From Deinococcus sp. YIM 134068 (GTDB lineage Bacteria > Deinococcota > Deinococci > Deinococcales > Deinococcaceae): a stretch of 64,000 nt of DNA. Positions 59,086 through 64,000 of this stretch are shown one piece after another. The notes beneath the pieces are model-generated. The model saw nothing but the letters and a program-made list of their open reading frames with translations. It was not told where the DNA came from and made no database searches. Both the position numbers and the translations under genes were made by a program. The stretch lies in contig NZ_JAZHPF010000012.1 in NCBI RefSeq assembly GCF_036543075.1, positions 1 through 64,000 on the forward strand, in the 5' to 3' direction. The first letter of the stretch is position 1. Every line of letters begins with the position of its first letter.

Positions 59086-60006
59086 ATGCGCGCCCCGCCC
59101 CGCCTCCCCGCCGTTTTGCTCGCGCTGACGCTGGCCTCCCTGACGTTGGGGCTGGTCGGCTGCGCGCCGATCACGGTGAGGGCGGCCCGCGCGCCCGCCC
59201 TCGACCTGAGCGGCCCCGCGCCCGACGTGGTGATCCTGAGCGTGTCGGGGCGGTGTGGGCCGCCGTGTCTGCCGCCGCGCGACAACTGGGATTATCTGTC
59301 GTCGCGCGGGACGGTGGACCTGCTCGCGGACGCCATCGCGGGGGTGGGCTACCGGGTGCAGGTCGCCGGGTACGCCTCGAACGCGGCGGAGACCGTGACC
59401 TCCCGGCAGGCGCGGGCCGAGCAGCGCGGCTACGCGGCCCTGCGGGCGGACTTCGCGCGGATGCGCCGGACGTGGCTCGCCGGACCGCGCCCGCCCCGCC
59501 TCGTGCTGCTGGGGCACTCGCAGGGGGTGGCGTGGCTGCACCACCTCGCCCGCGCGAACCCGGACGTGGCCTTTGCCCTCCAGATCGACCTCGACGGCAT
59601 CTGCGCGGCGTGGCGCTCGGATCACGGGGCGGCGTTGCGGGACGCGCCGGACGGGACCCCCTCCGTCCTGACCGCCTGCGACCTCGTGCGCGCGGGGGGC
59701 CGCGCCGTGCGGAACAAGGACGTGGTGTGGCCGAACGTGGCCCGCAACCTAGAGGTCCTGAGCAAGCGCCTCCCCGCCCGCGTCAGCGACAGCGGCGGCT
59801 ATCTGCTGAACTACCTCTTCGACCCCACACGCAATGCCCGGCCCGACGGGGGCACGCGCGGCATTGAGGTCTTCGTTTCTGGCCGCGAGGACCACAGCGC
59901 TGTCTCGTACCCGAACAGCGACGCGCTCGCGTGGGCGGCGGGCCGCACCGTTCGCATCGCGCAGGACTGGAAGCGGACGGATGCGGGGGTGCCGACGTTG
60001 AATTGA
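59086..60006 (+). CDS. Lipoprotein with an alpha/beta-hydrolase-like motif
   Basis: A 306-aa lipoprotein: signal peptide MRAPPRLPAVLLALTLASLT with lipobox LGLVGC, then APDVVILSVSGRCGPPCLPP. The nucleophile elbow LVLLGHSQGVAWLHHL (Gly-His-Ser-Gln-Gly) suggests an esterase/lipase-like fold. Possible acid and His residues follow in EVFVSGREDHSAVSY. Substrate unknown. TACACT (59073-59078) lies 8 nt before the ATG (leaderless). The start is also confirmed by the signal peptide. Confidence 0.78.
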   Translation: MRAPPRLPAVLLALTLASLTLGLVGCAPITVRAARAPALDLSGPAPDVVILSVSGRCGPPCLPPRDNWDYLSSRGTVDLLADAIAGVGYRVQVAGYASNAAETVTSRQARAEQRGYAALRADFARMRRTWLAGPRPPRLVLLGHSQGVAWLHHLARANPDVAFALQIDLDGICAAWRSDHGAALRDAPDGTPSVLTACDLVRAGGRAVRNKDVVWPNVARNLEVLSKRLPARVSDSGGYLLNYLFDPTRNARPDGGTRGIEVFVSGREDHSAVSYPNSDALAWAAGRTVRIAQDWKRTDAGVPTLN

Positions 60007-60015
60007 GCGTTGGGA

Positions 60016-60045
60016 GCGGTCAGCCGTCAGCTTTCAGCAGTCAGG
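60016..60045. repeat. Stuttering run S12 (GGTCAGCCGTCAGC words)
   Basis: GCGGTCAGCCGTCAGCTTTC plus AGCAGTCAGG. It lies between convergent genes; its end overlaps the stop region of the gene at 60041. Confidence 0.55.
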
Positions 60046-60433
60046 CAAGGACCTGGGAGGGCAGGGACGCCAGCCACGCCGCCGCGTCCTGCGGGCCGAG
60101 GAGGTGGGCACCGCGTTCGGGAGGGAACCACGCGAGCAACGCCGCCCCCTCCTCCAACTTCCCGAAGACGACCTTGTGATCGCCGTCCGCGAGCCAGAGC
60201 AGGCCGGAGGGGGTGGCGGTCACGCGCTCGCCCACGGGCCGCGCCCCGCCCAGCCACACGGCGTCCACCTCCGCGCCGTCGGCGGGATTGAGGGTGCCCG
60301 GCAGGCAGCCGTAATTGACGGGGGCGGGCCGGGCTTCTCGTCGGAGGGGCACGACTTCCCCATCGCGCCATACGAAGCGGTCCACCTCCCCGCGCGTCCA
60401 CTCGACCACGCCGACGACCGCACCCACGGTCAA
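60041..60433 (-). CDS. Inorganic pyrophosphatase-like protein, 130 aa
   Basis: The stretch [20 protein letters not shown] followed by AVWLGG resembles the family I pyrophosphatase core (ANYGxIPxT...DGDPxDxLV). Kept: Tyr-Gly, Pro-Gly-Thr, and Asp-Gly-x-x-x-Asp; a late Asp pair is present in [10 protein letters not shown]. The protein is shorter (130 aa against about 175) and lacks part of the family ends. So it may be a compact active enzyme or a diverged relative. It overlaps the upstream lipoprotein gene by 4 bases, a coupled pair. Confidence 0.6.
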   Translation of the reverse strand: MTVGAVVGVVEWTRGEVDRFVWRDGEVVPLRREARPAPVNYGCLPGTLNPADGAEVDAVWLGGARPVGERVTATPSGLLWLADGDHKVVFGKLEEGAALLAWFPPERGAHLLGPQDAAAWLASLPSQVLA

Positions 60434-60822
60434 GGCTGCACCTCATACAGCTCGACCTGCCGCAGCACGTTGCCCCCGAAGGTGATGACCGCGCGGAAAG
60501 CGCCGGAGTCGGGGGCGTCCAGCCGGAAGACCGCCTCCCGCTGCGCCGCGTCGAGGTACACGCTGTCGCGGCCCAGTTCGCGCGCCCCGTCGAACCACGC
60601 CACGCTGAGGTAGCCCGGCGAGAAGCGCCCGTCCACCCGCGCCCGCAGAACGAGGGTATCGCCGTCGCGCTCCAGCGTCGCGGTCGTCACCCGCGTGGGG
60701 AACTCCGGCTCGACGGGCGCGGGTACGAGCGGGACGAAGGCGTAGCGGCACCCCGACAGCGCGGGCGTAAGCAAGCACGCCAGCAGCAGCAGCCGGGCGG
60801 GAAGGGGAGAGGGGCGAAGCAT
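60430..60822 (-). CDS. Predicted lipoprotein, 130 aa
   Basis: Signal peptide [20 protein letters not shown] followed by ALSGCRYAF, with lipobox LSGC. The mature part is beta-rich ([59 protein letters not shown]) and resembles a small immunoglobulin-like domain. The start at 60822 is supported by TACACT (60829-60834, minus strand) 6 nt upstream. Coupled to the pyrophosphatase-like gene. No family recognised. Confidence 0.7.
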   Translation of the reverse strand: MLRPSPLPARLLLLACLLTPALSGCRYAFVPLVPAPVEPEFPTRVTTATLERDGDTLVLRARVDGRFSPGYLSVAWFDGARELGRDSVYLDAAQREAVFRLDAPDSGAFRAVITFGGNVLRQVELYEVQP

Positions 60823-60881
60823 GGAGGGAGTGTAGGCGGCGGGGGTGAGGGGGAGGAGGTGTGTTGCTCCTCCCCCCTTGC

Positions 60882-61043
60882 GATGCCTGATGTGAATCGC
60901 GGGTTGAGCATTGAAGGCGTTTTCGTCGTCCGGCAAGAAGACGAGCGTCGCTCGTCACCCCTCTCCCCAGCCCTCTCCCGCAAGGGGAGAGGGAGCAAAA
61001 AGCACACCCGGCACGCTTATTTTCTAATTCACTTCAGGCGTTC
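60882..61043 (+). mobile_element. MITE-like repeat, copy F
   Basis: It runs from GATGCCTGATGTGAAT to ATTCACTTCAGGCGTTC, about 162 bp, with GACGAGC-gtc-GCTCGTC and CCTCTCCC-gcaa-GGGGAGAGG. It lies upstream of the lipoprotein gene. Confidence 0.85.
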
Positions 61044-61126
61044 GTAGGGGAGACCGGGGGGAAGCAAGCCCCGCTTGCCCGTTCACCCTCAGAAGACCCT
61101 CTCCAACTCCACCAAGACCCTCTCCC

Positions 61127-61474
61127 TCACCCCTCGCGCGGCAGGCCGCTCAGCGCCACGAGTGCGTTCCAGTCGTCGGGCTGCTCGGGGTCGTCGAGGG
61201 CGGCGCGGTTCCTTCCCGTGAAGCCGCACCGCTGGCAGCGGTAGAGGATGACCCAGCCCTTCTTCCCGCTCTGATCCAGGCCGATGGGTTTGAGGAGTCC
61301 GTGGCAGTCGCTGGCGCGGTCGCCGGGCTGGATGTCCACGTGGAGGGAATGCAGGCACGCCGGGCAGTGGTTCCGCACCGAGCCGTTGGACAGGGGCCGG
61401 ACCTCCACGCCGCAGTGGGCGCAGGTGAAGGCGTTGTTCGTGCCCCGCACCGTGAAGCGGCGCTCGCCCGTCAT
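61127..61474 (-). CDS. RNHCP domain (zinc-ribbon) protein
   Basis: A 115-aa protein of the RNHCP family, named for its Arg-Asn-His-Cys-Pro motif. It has FTCAHCGVEVRPLSNGS, then RNHCPACLHSLHVDIQPGDR, KPIGLDQSGKKGWVILYRCQ and RCGFTGRNRAALDD. The Cys pairs (CAHC, CPAC, CQRC) form zinc sites. The start at 61474 overlaps the upstream gene's stop (ATGA), so the pair is coupled. Function unknown; RNA or ribosome association is a guess from the zinc-ribbon fold. Confidence 0.85.
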   Translation of the reverse strand: MTGERRFTVRGTNNAFTCAHCGVEVRPLSNGSVRNHCPACLHSLHVDIQPGDRASDCHGLLKPIGLDQSGKKGWVILYRCQRCGFTGRNRAALDDPEQPDDWNALVALSGLPREG

Positions 61475-61920
61475 CCCCGGTCCCCCCTCGACCCTCCGGA
61501 GTGCCGGGCCATCCAGCGGGCGTCCAGAAAGGCGCGGATGCTCTCCACGGCCACGAGGCAGATGCCGAGGACGAGGAAGCCCAGCCCCGCGAGGCTCACG
61601 AGCCAGCCCTGCCAGTTGCTCACGCCCGCCAGCATGCCCACCACGAAGACGAGCAGGCCCGCGAACATGCTGAAGCCCACTGTCAGCCGCCATGCCCACA
61701 CGCTCCCGCGCCACACCTGCCCCAGCAGCACGGCGGTCGCGGCGGCGTACAGTACGTTGCGCGCCAGATTGTCCGTCTGCCCCTGCACCAGCCGCCCCAG
61801 AAACGGCGTCGTCGCCAGCATGAACAGCCCCGCCAGCACGACCAGGGTGGGAATACGCCCCGCCTCCGCCAACGCCGAATTGAAGGGGGAAGACTGCGGA
61901 CCACGCCGGGGGGAACTCAC
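61471..61920 (-). CDS. Small membrane protein, about 149 aa
   Basis: Four hydrophobic helices ([75 protein letters not shown]) with a short soluble tail ending GSRGDRG. Unrecognised. The GTG start at 61920 lacks a clear -10 box. It overlaps the RNHCP gene by 4 bases. Confidence 0.65.
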   Translation of the reverse strand: MSSPRRGPQSSPFNSALAEAGRIPTLVVLAGLFMLATTPFLGRLVQGQTDNLARNVLYAAATAVLLGQVWRGSVWAWRLTVGFSMFAGLLVFVVGMLAGVSNWQGWLVSLAGLGFLVLGICLVAVESIRAFLDARWMARHSGGSRGDRG

Positions 61921-62006
61921 GCGGTCATTCCACCACAGGGACGCGGGCGGGACGGGGGGAGGAGTTACGAGGGAGGCGGGGCGCGGGAGAAGAGTCCTCG
62001 TGTTTT

Positions 62007-62046
62007 GGCTGACCGCTGATCGCTGAAAGCTGACGGCTGAAAGCTG
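62007..62046. repeat. Stuttering run S13 (GCTGACNGCTGA words)
   Basis: GGCTGACCGCTGATCGCTGA, then AAGCTGACGGCTGAAAGCTG. It lies between the small membrane protein gene and the 3' end of the PLD gene. Its words match the right arm of S1, showing the same word type recurs at distant loci. Confidence 0.6.
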
Positions 62047-62055
62047 CCCGCCCCC

Positions 62056-63651
62056 TCACTCCTGCCGGTCGCCCGGCTCCACCCGTGGGGGCGGCGGCAG
62101 CGGAGTCGTGTCCGCCGGCAGCCACCACGGGGCGCGGACGGGCCGTGACCGCGACCACTCGAAGGCGAACAGGCGCTCGTACTCCGCCACTGCCCCGGCG
62201 TCGCTCGTGGCGAGGGTGTACTCACCGAGGCCCAGCCACCCGAAGGCGGAGTGGTGGAGATTCTGGCTGCCCACCGTGAGCATCGCGCCGTCGATGAGGG
62301 CGGCTTTGGTATGCAGACCCCCCGCCGGGGCGTACCAGCAGGCCTGAATGTGGTCGGCCAATCCCAGCGGCGCGAGTTCGGCCTCCATCCCGCGCAACAG
62401 GGCGAGGGTCTCGGCCTGAAGGAGCGGGTCGTAGTCCAGCAGCAGCCGCAGGGTGACGCCGCGTTCCCGGATGGCGCGGACGGCGGCCCGCCACACGGGG
62501 AGTTGGAACGCGGGCGGGCAGCCGCCGGGGTCGGAGAGGCGGCCCACACAGCCCAGCGTCCCGCTCACCTGCGACTGGATCACGTCTATTCGGGTCCGTG
62601 CCGCGCCGAAGAGGGCGATCACAGCGTCGTCGGCGTCGGTGTACCCGTTGCGGCGGTAGAGGCCGTACACGCGGGCACTCCCGGCGGTGGGGGCGTGGGA
62701 AACCCAGCGCAGGGGCCACGGCGCGGTTCGCCCAGTGAAGGTGCAGTCGCGCCGCAGCGTGCCCGGCGTGGGGTGGGAACGGCACGTCAGCGGGCGGCTC
62801 AGCGCCCACGCGTCGCGGAAGGTGGCGACCGCGTGCCGGGCGACGGGGCCGCGCACCCACAGGCCGAGGTCGGCGAGGCCGAAGCCGCCCGCCCCCACCG
62901 GGAGATGGTGCCCGCTCACGTTGAACCCGCCCGCCAGCACCGCCTCGCCGTCGCGCACGACGAGCTTGACATGGCTGTGGGGCAGCGCGTGCGTGTAGTT
63001 GGCGAGTTCCAGTCGCCAGCCGGGAAGGGAGTCGCCCGCCAGCGGCACGCCCGCCTCCAGCAGATGCCGCGCGGCGTGGAGGGCGTTCGCGGTCGGGTCG
63101 AGCAGGTCGCCGAGGCGGATGGAGTTCCCGAGCATGACGCGCACCGTCACGCCGTCCGGATACCGCTCCGGGTGCGTGGCGAGGTCGCGGCGCAGGTCGG
63201 CGATGGCCCGCGCCAGCCCCGCGCCGGGCGCGTTCGGCCCGTCGTCCCACAGCATGTTGGCGATCAGGAGTTCGCGCCGCGTGCGCCGCACCTCGGCCTC
63301 CACCTCCTCGAAAGCGCCCCTCGTGTGGTGCGGCTGCGGACTGTACGCGGGGTCGGCGTTCGGAAAGTGCAGCAGGCCCTCCACCCGGTTGCCACAGCTC
63401 AGGGCCGCGCCCTGCCCGAGCGTGCGCTCGTACAGCAGGCGGTCGAGGGGGGCGGTCGGCGGCGGGCAGGTGTTCAGGCCGAGGCCGTCCAGCGCGGCGA
63501 GGTCGGGCCGGGGCAGCGAGCCGCGCACGACCTCGAAGCCCGCCGGGAAGACGGCCCGCCCCGCCGCCTCCGCGTTCCGTCCCGGTCCCGCCAGCAGGGT
63601 CAGGAGGGCGAGCGCCCGGAGGAGGGGGCGCATGGGGACGGCGGAACGCAC
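62056..63651 (-). CDS. Phospholipase D-family exported protein
   Basis: A 531-aa PLD superfamily protein with both HKD motifs: HSHVKLVVRDGEAVLAGGFN, and HTKAALIDGAMLTVGSQNLH. The signal peptide is MRPLLRALALLTLLAGPGRN. It resembles cardiolipin-synthase-like or other exported PLD proteins. The GTG at 63651 is preferred over ATG 63633 because a TACCCT box (63658-63663, minus strand) is 6 nt upstream of it. Substrate unknown. Confidence 0.85.
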   Translation of the reverse strand: MRSAVPMRPLLRALALLTLLAGPGRNAEAAGRAVFPAGFEVVRGSLPRPDLAALDGLGLNTCPPPTAPLDRLLYERTLGQGAALSCGNRVEGLLHFPNADPAYSPQPHHTRGAFEEVEAEVRRTRRELLIANMLWDDGPNAPGAGLARAIADLRRDLATHPERYPDGVTVRVMLGNSIRLGDLLDPTANALHAARHLLEAGVPLAGDSLPGWRLELANYTHALPHSHVKLVVRDGEAVLAGGFNVSGHHLPVGAGGFGLADLGLWVRGPVARHAVATFRDAWALSRPLTCRSHPTPGTLRRDCTFTGRTAPWPLRWVSHAPTAGSARVYGLYRRNGYTDADDAVIALFGAARTRIDVIQSQVSGTLGCVGRLSDPGGCPPAFQLPVWRAAVRAIRERGVTLRLLLDYDPLLQAETLALLRGMEAELAPLGLADHIQACWYAPAGGLHTKAALIDGAMLTVGSQNLHHSAFGWLGLGEYTLATSDAGAVAEYERLFAFEWSRSRPVRAPWWLPADTTPLPPPPRVEPGDRQE

Positions 63652-63726
63652 CCGCGCAGGGTAGCGTTCAGCTCATGGGCACGGCGGCGAAGGTCAGCAC
63701 AGTCGGGGGGTGTCGGCGGGGGCTGC

Positions 63727-63732
63727 TAGCCT
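63727..63732 (+). promoter_or_regulatory. -10 box of the micro-ORF/MOSC operon
   Basis: TAGCCT ends 5 nt before the ATG of the 12-codon ORF, so the mRNA would begin at that ORF. Confidence 0.55.
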
Positions 63733-63737
63733 GCGGC

Positions 63738-63776
63738 ATGTTCCCCAAGCCTTTCCAGAACAGGCAGCCCGCGTGA
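63738..63776 (+). CDS. Leaderless 12-codon micro-ORF upstream of the MOSC gene
   Basis: It reads [12 protein letters not shown] and ends in GTGA, where the overlapping GTG is the MOSC start. With no ribosome site before the MOSC GTG, ribosomes that translate this short ORF can re-initiate. It is therefore probably a translational loader rather than a functional peptide. Confidence 0.5.
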   Translation: MFPKPFQNRQPA

Positions 63777-64000
63777 GGGTCCTGAGCGTCCACGTCGGCC
63801 AGCCCACCGCCGCGCAGGTCGGGCCGAAGAGCATCGTGACGGGCATCTGCAAGCGTCCCGTCCCCGGTCGCGTCCGCGTAACGGTGGAGGGACTGGACGG
63901 TGATCACGTGATGAACCGCAAGTACCACGGTGGCCCCGATCAGGCCGTCTACGTCTACACCCGCGAGGATTACGGGTTCTGGAACAGCACGCTCGGCGTC
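63773..64000 (+). CDS. MOSC domain protein (5' part, cut by window end)
   Basis: The visible 76 residues read [60 protein letters not shown], which matches the YiiM-like start of MOSC domain proteins (molybdenum-cofactor sulfurase C-terminal type) with the 'LDGD....H.G.D.AVY' pattern. These proteins handle sulfur or molybdenum-cofactor chemistry. The GTG start overlaps the micro-ORF stop. The catalytic Cys region lies beyond the window. Confidence 0.85.
   Translation, partial: MRVLSVHVGQPTAAQVGPKSIVTGICKRPVPGRVRVTVEGLDGDHVMNRKYHGGPDQAVYVYTREDYGFWNSTLGV

Overview
This window is a high-GC bacterial chromosome segment that looks like Deinococcus. SodA, SmpB, RecD2 and SerS read as Deinococcus-type proteins. 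A second sign is that about two dozen genes have a TANNNT -10 box 5 to 9 nt before the start codon, the layout of leaderless mRNAs that are abundant in this genus. I found no rRNA, tRNA, CRISPR array, prophage or autonomous transposon.

Layout. 0.1-6.2 kb: an unknown gene, a DUF1028 gene, pyrF, a VanW-family gene, a fasciclin-domain gene and rarA. 6.2-15 kb: an HTH/MazF-type toxin-antitoxin pair, a HEGYPGHH metallopeptidase, a phytoene-desaturase-like oxidoreductase, a PAP2 phosphatase, an orphan double ABC ATPase, a lipoprotein and miaB. 15-27.5 kb: a frameshifted exported-protein gene, a TelA-family gene, gatC-serS, a structured leader with two micro-ORFs, a trypsin-like protease/endonuclease I fusion, small unknown genes, comF, smpB, and a degenerate amidase paired with a GerMN protein. 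27.6-36.8 kb: smc and an sbcD-sbcC-Nudix operon. 37-44 kb: a coupled DUF6745-like pair, a vWA protein, a RES-domain gene, a Uma2 nuclease gene and recD2. 44-47.4 kb: a type IIG-like restriction-modification gene cut out of frame by a 10-bp tandem repeat. 47.5-52.7 kb: pyrG (with a terminator in its leader), coaE, a TPR gene and sodA. 52.7-58.7 kb: a tctCBA tricarboxylate transporter diverging from a CitA/CitB-type two-component system. 58.7-64 kb: exported and lipid-related proteins, a pyrophosphatase-like protein, an RNHCP protein, a PLD-family protein and the 5' part of a MOSC gene.

Genome maintenance is prominent: rarA, smc, sbcCD, recD2, comF and sodA. The conflict-type genes are MazF/HTH, RES, Uma2, the restriction enzyme and perhaps the protease-nuclease fusion.

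Two kinds of intergenic structure recur. One is a MITE-like element of about 150-190 bp, in six copies, with ends near AACGCCTGATGTG/CACATCAGGCGTT and two invariant inner hairpins. The other is a set of 'stuttering' runs of 6-9-nt words, often in inverted pairs, with different words at different loci. The strongest findings are the phase-variable restriction gene, these two repeat classes, the pyrG leader terminator, the protease-nuclease fusion and a leaderless 12-codon ORF coupled to the MOSC gene. All calls come from reading the sequence; no database search was run.
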